Assembly: GCA_902513515.1 (NCBI GenBank)
Contig: CABXNE010000001.1
Coordinates: 1-41,101 of the forward strand
Length of the DNA: 41,101 nt
DNA from: an uncultured SAR86 cluster bacterium
GTDB lineage: Bacteria; Pseudomonadota; Gammaproteobacteria; Magnimaribacterales; D2472
Reading direction: 5' to 3'
Under the pieces are notes generated by a model. The model worked only from the letters and a program-made list of their open reading frames with translations. It was not told where the DNA came from and ran no database searches. Position numbers and translations under genes: made by a program. Shown piece after piece: positions 1 through 7,378 of this stretch; position 1 is the stretch's first letter, and every line of letters begins with the position of its first letter.

Positions 1-330
1 CAAACGTGGCTCATTCCAGCATCTTTTAACATGAAAAATTTTCCTTGGTTAGGTTCAAACAGAGATGAGCCTATGCCTCATGAGCTATCAGTCATGGCCG
101 GCAGAGCCATGAGAGCAAACACAAATTTACAAGAAACTTTACCAATATTTTTAGCATTGGCTCTGTTATCTATGCAGTTATCTGTTGATTTAACTGGACT
201 TGCTTGTTGGTGGCTTGCATTCAGAGTAGGGCATGTTGTTACCTATATAACTGGTTTTGCAAGATTAAGAACATTGTTATGGCTTGGTTCCGTTGTTTGC
301 TTAGTGATGATGGCACTAGAATTAATTTAG
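1..330 (+). CDS. MAPEG family membrane protein, 5'-truncated
   Basis: The reading frame is open from the first base, so the gene starts outside the window; the ATG at 31 is probably internal. Visible residues include the N-R-E-P and R-A-x-x-N-x-x-E-x-L-P signatures of MAPEG proteins (membrane-associated proteins in eicosanoid and glutathione metabolism). These are followed by three hydrophobic segments matching the later membrane helices of this four-helix family. Bacterial MAPEG proteins are inner-membrane proteins and only some have shown glutathione-dependent activity, so the substrate is unknown. The gene ends just before a strong terminator. Family assignment is fairly secure; function is not. 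Confidence 0.8.
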   Translation, partial: QTWLIPASFNMKNFPWLGSNRDEPMPHELSVMAGRAMRANTNLQETLPIFLALALLSMQLSVDLTGLACWWLAFRVGHVVTYITGFARLRTLLWLGSVVCLVMMALELI

Positions 331-347
331 AACAATTTTAATTTTAC

Positions 348-376
348 AAAAAGGGGGCCATAGCCCCCTTTTTTTT
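348..376. terminator. Bidirectional rho-independent terminator
   Basis: An 11-bp perfect stem (AAAAAGGGGGC / GCCCCCTTTTT) closes a CATA loop and is followed by a T run. It sits between the convergent MAPEG gene and the MDR reductase gene. The flanking A and T runs let it work in both directions. Confidence 0.9.
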
Positions 377-393
377 ATTAAATATAATTAATT

Positions 394-1506
394 TCAAGCG
401 TTGGGGTTAATTAAGAATTTTTCTCCAGTGGCTTGTTTTGCATAAACCATCAAGGACTCAAGGGTTAATGCCTCTTCAAGAGAGACTTCTTGAGTGTACT
501 TGCTCGCAAAAGTGGTTTTAATTTCATTTGCCACGCGAGCTTGCAGTTCACCCACTCTCTCGAATCCAACTTTGCCTAGAAATGGCGTTAATAGAAATCC
601 GCCTATTCCCCAATACATACCAAAGGATCTATTATTTGGGAGTGTAATGCCTGACTGATTGAGAGCCCCATAAATATAAACCTGCTTATGATCGGTAGAT
701 CCATAGGGGCTATATTCGGTGGCATTTTTTCTTGCTGCAACTTCCATGCAGGTTAGAATTTTCCCAGCTAATTCCCCTCCACCAGTTGCATCAAATGCAA
801 GAGTGGCTTTTGTTTCAGTAATAGCTGATGTTAACTGCTCCATAAAATCATCATCCGATGAGTTACAAATAAACTGAGCGCCAATAGATTTTAATAAATC
901 AACATGTTCTTGCTTGCGAACAATGTTTACAAGCTGAACTCCATCATCAACGCATATCTTTACAAGCATTTGTCCCAAATTAGAGGCTGCAGCTGTATGG
1001 ACAAGGGCTGTATGTCCTTCCATTTTCATTGTCTCAACCATACCAAGAGCAGTGAGAGGGTTTACAAAACTTGATGCGCAGTCTCGAGGCTCAGTTCCCT
1101 CATTCATTACCATGCAGCTCGCTGCAGGCAGACATCTGTATTGGGAATACATACCGCCTCCAACAACGCTCACGACCTTACCCATCATCTCTTGGGCATT
1201 AGCCCCAGCTTCAATTACAACTCCAGAACCTTCGTTTCCTACTGGCATAGGTATATTTAGCCTTGGTTTCATGGCACCCATAATTGCCTCTGGAACATCC
1301 ATTGTAATTTTTGAGCTTTCAACCTTTAGTGTGTTGATATCACCCGGCCCCAGTAATAGACCTAGGTCAGATGGGTTAATAGGAGTTGCTTCTACCTGAA
1401 TTAGCACCTCATCATCGCCTGGAGTTGGACGTTCAGACTCGGTAATAGCTATTTCTAGTTTCCCTTCTTCAGTGACAGTAGAAGTAATTTGTTTATTTGC
1501 GCTCAT
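394..1506 (-). CDS. MDR-superfamily zinc-independent alcohol dehydrogenase / quinone or enoyl reductase
   Basis: This 370-residue protein has the medium-chain dehydrogenase/reductase layout. An N-terminal GroES-like domain contains INPSDLG and GNEGSGVV, and a Rossmann domain around residues 160-300 contains the nucleotide-binding stretch HTAAASNLGQM. The structural-zinc cysteine cluster of classical alcohol dehydrogenases is absent, which places it with the quinone oxidoreductase / enoyl reductase-like branch. The likely reaction is NAD(P)H-dependent reduction of a quinone or an unsaturated carbonyl compound; the substrate cannot be read from sequence. The start has a strong Shine-Dalgarno sequence (AAGGAGA), four bases before the ATG. 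The gene is a single transcription unit ending at the bidirectional terminator. Confidence 0.85.
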   Translation of the reverse strand: MSANKQITSTVTEEGKLEIAITESERPTPGDDEVLIQVEATPINPSDLGLLLGPGDINTLKVESSKITMDVPEAIMGAMKPRLNIPMPVGNEGSGVVIEAGANAQEMMGKVVSVVGGGMYSQYRCLPAASCMVMNEGTEPRDCASSFVNPLTALGMVETMKMEGHTALVHTAAASNLGQMLVKICVDDGVQLVNIVRKQEHVDLLKSIGAQFICNSSDDDFMEQLTSAITETKATLAFDATGGGELAGKILTCMEVAARKNATEYSPYGSTDHKQVYIYGALNQSGITLPNNRSFGMYWGIGGFLLTPFLGKVGFERVGELQARVANEIKTTFASKYTQEVSLEEALTLESLMVYAKQATGEKFLINPNA

Positions 1507-1614
1507 TTCATCTCCTTAAAAGTATTAAATAGTAATATATAAAAAGAACTATACAGCTTAGAGCATACTTTAGGTCAAGTAATAGAATGTAAAAAGATGA
1601 ATGGATAAAATTGC

Positions 1615-2775
1615 ATGACAGACTATTCTAATCACATTGGAATAATAGGAGGGGGGGTAGCGGGCCTAACCCTTGGTTGCGCTCTTTTAAAAAAAGACAT
1701 CCCAGCAGTTATTTTTGAAAAAATGCCAGAAGAAATATCTCATGGCGCCGCAATTAGCCTTTCTTCCAATGCATTGCGTTTATTAGATAGGTTGGATATT
1801 TATAGCGATCTAAAGAATCAGTCATTCGTTCATTTTGAGGCTTCAATACAGGGTCTTAAAAAGGAAATATGCACATTTAACTCTCCCGAGGTTCTGACAA
1901 CACGTCGACAAACATTAATGTCGTTGCTTTACTCTAGATACTTAAATTTAGGTGGCGAGGTTCTTCATGACCATGCTCTTGCAAGTTTTGATGCTACTAA
2001 ATGCGAAGCTACATTCACAAATAAAGAAAAATATATCTTCAAACACTTAGCAGCATGTGACGGTATAAGATCCTCAATACGAGATACTTTTTTTGCTGAT
2101 AATCAAGATCCAAAATATAGTGGTTACAGTGCCTGGAGAGGCATAGGTAAATCAAATCTTCAAAGAATCTATTTTGCACTTGGTCCTGACAGTCATATCG
2201 TTAGTTATCCCATTAATAAACAGGGAGATGTTAGTTTTGTTGCTGTTAAAAAAGAAGATTATCAATTTAAAGAATCTTGGAAAGAAGAGGGCTCTAGCAA
2301 AGATTTGCTAGACGATTTTTCTATCTATGACTCAAAAATATTTCCAGCACTTGAAGATTCAATGCCCCTCTACAAATGGGGAATTTATACTCGTCCCCCA
2401 TTAAAATCTATGATCTCAAAAAATATCACCTTGCTTGGTGATGCTGCTCATCCAATGGTTCCATTCTTAGGGCAAGGTGCCTGTATGGCTATTGAAGATG
2501 CGTATTCATTTGCGATGACTTGCAAAGAAAATATTGCTAACCTGTCAGATGCTCAACAAGCCTATGATTTTTTGAGAAGCAAGCGTACCAAAAAAATACA
2601 AAGACTCTCAATGATGCAAGGTAAAATCTATCACATGAAAAATCCATTATTGGTTGTAGCAAGAAATACTGTGATGAAATATACAAATATCCCAGGGAAT
2701 GATCTAAAGAGAATTCACGATTATGATGCTCATGCTGAAATGCAGATTTATTTAGCCTATGGTGATATCAAATAG
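1615..2775 (+). CDS. FAD-dependent monooxygenase (UbiH / salicylate hydroxylase-like)
   Basis: A 386-residue group A flavoprotein monooxygenase. It has the FAD-binding GGGVAG motif at residues 12-17, the ACDGIRSSIR segment matching the DG motif, and the GDAAHPMVPFLGQG motif starting at residue 275, which contacts the FAD ribitol. These enzymes use NAD(P)H and O2 to hydroxylate aromatic or similar compounds. The substrate here is unknown. It is divergent from the MDR reductase gene with about 110 bp between them, and convergent with the iminopeptidase gene. No ubiquinone genes are adjacent, so a catabolic or secondary role is more likely than UbiH/UbiF, but this is inference. Confidence 0.85.
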   Translation: MTDYSNHIGIIGGGVAGLTLGCALLKKDIPAVIFEKMPEEISHGAAISLSSNALRLLDRLDIYSDLKNQSFVHFEASIQGLKKEICTFNSPEVLTTRRQTLMSLLYSRYLNLGGEVLHDHALASFDATKCEATFTNKEKYIFKHLAACDGIRSSIRDTFFADNQDPKYSGYSAWRGIGKSNLQRIYFALGPDSHIVSYPINKQGDVSFVAVKKEDYQFKESWKEEGSSKDLLDDFSIYDSKIFPALEDSMPLYKWGIYTRPPLKSMISKNITLLGDAAHPMVPFLGQGACMAIEDAYSFAMTCKENIANLSDAQQAYDFLRSKRTKKIQRLSMMQGKIYHMKNPLLVVARNTVMKYTNIPGNDLKRIHDYDAHAEMQIYLAYGDIK

Positions 2776-2785
2776 TTTTTATTAA

Positions 2786-3742
2786 CTAATTATTTCCACC
2801 AAACTTGTTAGTAGCCGTAATTAGCTCATGTGTAATTTCTTTCTCAAAAGCTGAGTGACCAGAAAAGGGTGCAATAACCAAAGAAGCTTCTGGCCATCGC
2901 TCTGAAAGTTCAAAGGCTGTTCCAGCTGGGCAAACTATGTCATATCTACCCTGAACAATAATTGTTGGAATCGATCTAATTTTTTCTACATCATCTAATA
3001 ATTGATTTTCATGGCTTAAAAAACCTGCATTCATAAAATAATGATTTTCAATGAGCGCAAAAGCCAAGGCAAATCTGGGATTTGAGAATTCCTCAACTCT
3101 CTCAGGAGAGTAATCTATGCTGCTGCAAGCAGCTTCCCATTTAGACCAAGCAATAGCTGCATCTAAGCTTTTTTGTTGATCTGACCCTACAAAAATTTCA
3201 TGGTAGGCCTGCATTAAATTATCTCTTTTTGATTCATCGATTTGGTTAATAAAATTTTTCCATGCCTCCGGAAAAATACGACTAGCTCCATCTTGATAGA
3301 ACCAATCTAGTTCCTTTTTTCTCAGCATGAAAATTCCACGCAGGACCATCTCACTAACTGAATCTGGATGAGTTTGAGCGTAAGCTAGTGCTAGAGTACT
3401 TCCCCAAGAACCTCCAAAAACTAACCAATTATCTATGCCCAATTTTTGCTTCAAGGATTCAATATCCGCTACCAGATCCCAAGTTGTATTATTTGTTAAA
3501 CATGCGTGAGGTTTACTTCTTCCACATCCTCTTTGATCAAATACAATTATTCTATAGGCCTCCGGATTAAAGAATCTTCTGACAATCTCACTTCCACCTC
3601 CGCCAGGCCCGCCATGTAAAAAGACAGCAGGCTTTCCATTTGGGTTGCCGCATTGTTCATAATAAATTTCATGCTCACCTGCAATCATGAAACCAGTATC
3701 ATAAGGCTTAATTGCAGGATAAAGGTTTAGGTGTTCTGTCAT
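2786..3742 (-). CDS. pip: Proline iminopeptidase
   Basis: A 318-residue alpha/beta hydrolase of peptidase family S33, which removes N-terminal proline from peptides in the cytoplasm. The oxyanion segment HGGPGGGG lies near residue 43. The nucleophile Ser112 is in GGSWGS, the likely acid is Asp268 (GRYDIVCP) and the catalytic His is 296 (SGHSAF). Length and motifs match the family throughout. It is the last gene of a leftward run with marR, dpaL and the PhyH gene, with gaps of 25-44 bp, suggesting cotranscription. Confidence 0.93.
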   Translation of the reverse strand: MTEHLNLYPAIKPYDTGFMIAGEHEIYYEQCGNPNGKPAVFLHGGPGGGGSEIVRRFFNPEAYRIIVFDQRGCGRSKPHACLTNNTTWDLVADIESLKQKLGIDNWLVFGGSWGSTLALAYAQTHPDSVSEMVLRGIFMLRKKELDWFYQDGASRIFPEAWKNFINQIDESKRDNLMQAYHEIFVGSDQQKSLDAAIAWSKWEAACSSIDYSPERVEEFSNPRFALAFALIENHYFMNAGFLSHENQLLDDVEKIRSIPTIIVQGRYDIVCPAGTAFELSERWPEASLVIAPFSGHSAFEKEITHELITATNKFGGNN

Positions 3743-3772
3743 AGAGAAATATATTAGATAAGTAAAATGCTA

Positions 3773-4660
3773 TTAATTTTTTTTGGTAGAGCTTTTGACT
3801 AGCTCTTCAGAAGAAGCAATTTTAAAGGGATCAATATCTTCCCCGAAGAGTTTTTTGGGTGATACAGATTCAAATTTTCCTTCAGTATCTGTTGGGTCAG
3901 TAAAGAACCCTAAAACATAACCACCTTGGGAGTAACCCATCAGATCTCGAAGCTCGGGCTCCAGCTCTTTTGCTATGGAGGGAGGACAGGATAGGTATTG
4001 ATTTTCTTCCTGTCTTAGCCAATTTGGAGCATAGTGCAAAAACACACCGAGCCTATTTTCAGATGTTTGATTGGCTCCTCCACCGTGCATTACAGACCCA
4101 GTATAAATAAATACTGAACCTGCACTCATTTCAGCATTTTCAATTTCTTCATCGAGGGGCATTCTTTCCTTATCCCATTTGTGTGAACCTGGCACAACTT
4201 GAGTGGCCCCATTTTCTTTGGTGAAATCTGTTATGGCCCACACAGTGCTAAATTGTGTTTCTATCTTCCTGGGTACATATCCCCCCCATACTCCTCGATC
4301 TCTATGGAGGATTTGAGGTGTTTCATTGGGCCCTATAGAAATTGCAGATGTGAAATGGAGTTGGTAGCCATCGCAGTGAGGTTCTAAAAATTTTGCTGAC
4401 AAAGCATTGATTGTTGGATCGAGAGCTAACTCACGACACTTGGGCGATCTTGCCATAAGAGCTCCAACTCTTTTGGTTTGAAATCCGGTAAATTCATTAT
4501 CTCCCTCAATATCATTTTGAAGATAGGGTTTGAGCTCATTTTTAATCTCATCAAGATCTTTTGACGATAAGACGTTATCAATGACAACCGCAGCATCTTG
4601 CTCAATAATTTCTAAAATCTTATTTATGTCCGTATCTGGACTTACATGTTTAATTCCCAT
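3773..4660 (-). CDS. Phytanoyl-CoA dioxygenase (PhyH) family oxygenase
   Basis: A 295-residue member of the Fe(II)/2-oxoglutarate-dependent PhyH family. The metal-binding facial triad is visible as H119-x-D121 in LHRDRG and the distal His192 in MHGGG. Arg203 (SENRLG) is suitably placed to bind 2-oxoglutarate. The jelly-roll core covers roughly residues 65-215. Bacterial PhyH proteins hydroxylate very varied small molecules, so the human phytanoyl-CoA activity should not be assumed. The tail after residue 230 is less conserved. It lies between the diaminopropionate ammonia-lyase and iminopeptidase genes, which may mean a substrate derived from an amino acid or peptide. Confidence 0.87.
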   Translation of the reverse strand: MGIKHVSPDTDINKILEIIEQDAAVVIDNVLSSKDLDEIKNELKPYLQNDIEGDNEFTGFQTKRVGALMARSPKCRELALDPTINALSAKFLEPHCDGYQLHFTSAISIGPNETPQILHRDRGVWGGYVPRKIETQFSTVWAITDFTKENGATQVVPGSHKWDKERMPLDEEIENAEMSAGSVFIYTGSVMHGGGANQTSENRLGVFLHYAPNWLRQEENQYLSCPPSIAKELEPELRDLMGYSQGGYVLGFFTDPTDTEGKFESVSPKKLFGEDIDPFKIASSEELVKSSTKKN

Positions 4661-4704
4661 GGATTAAGTTTAGGACAAATTTAAAAATCTGTGAAATTTT
4701 GAGT

Positions 4705-5880
4705 CTAGCCTGCCTTGATAATAGAATTATAGATTTCTGGGTCTGTGGCTCCCTCAGTTCCAAATAATAAGACAATACTTTCTGAATCTAGCTTAATTTT
4801 TTCTGCAATATCTTGGGCTTTCATGATTTCTATTAATGCTGTAAGACCAGCAACTGAAGATTCGCCCGCTTCAATTGGGGGATTGTTGTTTGCAAGTATT
4901 CGCATGGTTGAGGGTATCAATTGATCAGAGATAGAAACAAAATCATCTACCCCTATGCTAAGAATTTCCCACCCAAGAAGTGATGGTTCGCCGCAGGATA
5001 AACCAGCCATCATTGTTTCTTTTTTAATATTTACTGAGGTCATTTGATTATTTTGAGCGCTTCGAATGAGGCACGGGGCATGCTCAGACTCAACAACAAT
5101 GAACTTAATGTTATTGTTAGGAAATTTTTCCCAGAAATATCCACAAATAGCTCCAGGAAATGAACCTACACCACCTTGCAGAAATATATGAGTAGGCATC
5201 TCCATTTCTTCTTCTAATTGAGACGCAATTTCTTCAGACATAACATTGTATCCAGCCATGATATCTCTGGGATATTTTGTATATCCAGGATATGAAGTAT
5301 CAGAAATAATATGCCAGTTGTTTAGCTCAGATTCTTGTTTGCAAACCTTAAGTGACTTGTCATAGTTTCCATTCACCCTTATAACATTTGCATCAAGTTT
5401 CTCCATCGCATCTTGTCGCCCAAAACTCACTTCCGCATGAATATATATTTGACACTTGCATCCAAATAACTTGGCTCCATAGGCAACTGAACGACCATGA
5501 TTGCCATCAGTTGCTGTTGTCACCGTGTATCTTGAAATTTGCTCTTTGTACTTTCCCTTATGGATATCTTCTAATGTTACGGCAGTTCCAATGTCTATTT
5601 TTAATTCATCCTGGATAAATTTTAAAACCCCATATGTTCCGCCCAATGCCTTAAAACTCCCCAATCCAAATCTAGAACTTTCATCTTTGTAATAGATTTT
5701 TTTTACTCCAGTTTGTAAGGCTATTTCCTTTAAAGAAAGTAGGGGGGTGGGCTTGTATCCATTCCATGTAGAAATCTCATCAAATGCTTTTCTAGCATCT
5801 TCTAGATTAAGAATTGATTTGAGTTCATCCGTATAAGGGCTTCGGGCTTTATTTAAATTATGAAAATGATCAATTAACAT
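4705..5880 (-). CDS. dpaL: Diaminopropionate ammonia-lyase
   Basis: A 391-residue fold-type II PLP enzyme that converts 2,3-diaminopropionate to pyruvate and two ammonia. The PLP lysine is Lys77 in GLGSFKALGG, equivalent to the lysine of E. coli YgeX. Asp125 in ATDGNHGRS is the probable catalytic acid. The phosphate-binding glycine-rich loop GGVGSFPGA follows around residue 236. D-serine is an alternative substrate of the family. The gene follows a marR-family regulator by 25 bp and probably forms an operon with it. Confidence in the DAPAL subfamily is high because the FGLxSFKALGG signature is specific to it. Confidence 0.9.
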   Translation of the reverse strand: MLIDHFHNLNKARSPYTDELKSILNLEDARKAFDEISTWNGYKPTPLLSLKEIALQTGVKKIYYKDESSRFGLGSFKALGGTYGVLKFIQDELKIDIGTAVTLEDIHKGKYKEQISRYTVTTATDGNHGRSVAYGAKLFGCKCQIYIHAEVSFGRQDAMEKLDANVIRVNGNYDKSLKVCKQESELNNWHIISDTSYPGYTKYPRDIMAGYNVMSEEIASQLEEEMEMPTHIFLQGGVGSFPGAICGYFWEKFPNNNIKFIVVESEHAPCLIRSAQNNQMTSVNIKKETMMAGLSCGEPSLLGWEILSIGVDDFVSISDQLIPSTMRILANNNPPIEAGESSVAGLTALIEIMKAQDIAEKIKLDSESIVLLFGTEGATDPEIYNSIIKAG

Positions 5881-5905
5881 CTATTTATTTTATACGAACT
5901 TATTT

Positions 5906-6349
5906 TCAATCCTGGACTTTGGTATGTTTTGAGTGACTGGAAAGAATAATTTTCATGAATTCCAAATTTCTTTCTCCAATATCCCATGAAAGTTTCTCTT
6001 CAATCTGCATTAAATGTTCTGCTCCTTGTTTTCTTATTTCTTGTCCAAGTGAGGTAATCCTTATCACCCTATCTTTTTTATTAGAATCTCGAGAAACCAG
6101 TTCTAAAAAACCAAGATCTTCTAATTTATGTGCTGTTTTATGAACAGCTTGGCGAGAGATGTTCATTATTCTTGCTACCTCTGAAATAGATTTTTCCTCT
6201 CCTCGAAGGGTATTAAACAGCCTGATTTCAGCAATAGATCCTTGATATTTGGCTGATTTATTGAGCTCAATCATCTCAAGTTCCATCCATTCTACTAATT
6301 CCATGGCAAGACGCATAAAATTTGTGTCAAGAAAGTCCTTATAATCCAT
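5906..6349 (-). CDS. MarR-family transcriptional regulator
   Basis: A winged-helix regulator of about 147 residues. The HTH is visible as ISEVARIMNISRQAVHKTAHK and the wing as SRDSNKKDRVIRITSLG, flanked by the dimerisation helices. An upstream in-frame GTG at 6364 is possible, but it lies inside a perfect palindrome (6354-6372), so the ATG at 6349 is preferred. No clear ribosome site precedes either start. It heads the leftward dpaL-PhyH-pip run and is divergent from a membrane-protein gene. Autoregulation and control of the divergent gene through the shared palindrome are likely. Confidence 0.88.
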   Translation of the reverse strand: MDYKDFLDTNFMRLAMELVEWMELEMIELNKSAKYQGSIAEIRLFNTLRGEEKSISEVARIMNISRQAVHKTAHKLEDLGFLELVSRDSNKKDRVIRITSLGQEIRKQGAEHLMQIEEKLSWDIGERNLEFMKIILSSHSKHTKVQD

Positions 6350-6353
6350 ATTT

Positions 6354-6372
6354 TTGTCAATCACATTGACAA
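6354..6372. promoter_or_regulatory. Probable MarR operator (perfect palindrome)
   Basis: TTGTCAATCACATTGACAA has perfect 8-bp arms around a 3-bp spacer. It lies five bases upstream of the marR ATG and covers the -35 box of the divergent gene. Size and placement match known MarR operators; that this protein binds it is inference. Confidence 0.7.
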
Positions 6373-6394
6373 TATAACATATTTTCTTTATCTT
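6366..6394 (+). promoter_or_regulatory. Sigma-70 promoter of the divergent membrane-protein gene
   Basis: A consensus -35 TTGACA (6366-6371) is followed after 17 bp by TATCTT (6389-6394). Transcription would start near 6401, a few bases before the ATG at 6407, with no room for a ribosome site. The -35 box lies inside the palindrome. Confidence 0.6.
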
Positions 6395-6406
6395 ATAGGC
6401 TTAATT

Positions 6407-7375
6407 ATGAATTTTTCTCATTTTTTTAAAGATCAAGTTCTGCTCATTTGTATTGGAGTATGGGTTTTTATAACTTCATCCTATTTTGCTCTTGTTGCTG
6501 TTGGTTTTGCAGTTTCACCTATAGCAGAAAATGGTTTGGACAGCCTGCTGACTATATACATACCCGTATTGATTTTGGCAGTCTTTTTGCTCCTATACCT
6601 TACAAGGAAGAGAGAGCAAGTTGCTTGGTCGAAGATATTTACTGTAGATAAGTCAACAGCAAAAAAAGAGGCCTGGTTTACTGCAGGATATTTGTTGTCT
6701 ACTCAATTAATTTTAGGGCTAGGTTTTAATATGGGCCTTCATTTCCCGGGCGCAGATGTTTATTCAACAGGAAGTCATTCACAAGCCGATGTATGGATTT
6801 GGGCGTTAACATACACTCTTATTTATACCATCTTGCCTATACTCTGGCTTTGGCAAAAAGGATTTTCCTTTCGTAAACTATTTTCTTCATTTAATTGGTT
6901 ACGAGATGGTTGGATTATTATCGCTTATTGGGCTCTGGATTTTATTGGCCCCATTGTTTCTGGAGGCGCAGATTTTTTTGGTGGCATTTCTGCTGCTCAG
7001 TATGCGCAAGGAATTCCATGGGGAATTTTTATTAATTCTTTGGGAGCAGGGCTTCCGGTAGTTATAATGATGCATATCATCTTTATTCCTCGTGTTGCAG
7101 TAATTTTTGAGAACAAAATAACAGTAATATTTCTTGGGGGTTTATTTTATTCTTTATTTAGCCTGTTTGATCAGGGTGTTGATTACAGCTCTATAAGCGT
7201 TGGATTAATTAGCTTTACTTACATCATTATGACGCAAACCCTTGTAGGAATGGGCAAGGCAACATTTACTGTTGTTACAGGAAACCCATTTATTCATTTT
7301 ATTACACTGCATGTAATTAGTGCGCGTGTCCCATTTGATACAAGAATGTATATTGAAATTTTTAACCTGAAATAG
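6407..7375 (+). CDS. Multi-pass membrane protein of unknown function
   Basis: I do not recognise this 322-residue protein. It is very hydrophobic, with roughly eight or nine predicted membrane helices, the first at residues 10-34 and the last near 275-305. One basic cytoplasmic loop (TRKREQVAWSKIF) lies near residue 66. A C-terminal segment GNPFIHFITLHVISAR recalls the H-x-x-x-N/H motifs of CPBP-type intramembrane proteases, but the EExxxR motif expected there is missing. It is divergent from marR and shares its operator region, so expression is probably controlled by that regulator. It may be a target gene such as a transporter or stress membrane protein. No Shine-Dalgarno sequence precedes the ATG. 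Confidence 0.75.
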   Translation: MNFSHFFKDQVLLICIGVWVFITSSYFALVAVGFAVSPIAENGLDSLLTIYIPVLILAVFLLLYLTRKREQVAWSKIFTVDKSTAKKEAWFTAGYLLSTQLILGLGFNMGLHFPGADVYSTGSHSQADVWIWALTYTLIYTILPILWLWQKGFSFRKLFSSFNWLRDGWIIIAYWALDFIGPIVSGGADFFGGISAAQYAQGIPWGIFINSLGAGLPVVIMMHIIFIPRVAVIFENKITVIFLGGLFYSLFSLFDQGVDYSSISVGLISFTYIIMTQTLVGMGKATFTVVTGNPFIHFITLHVISARVPFDTRMYIEIFNLK

Positions 7376-7378
7376 GGC

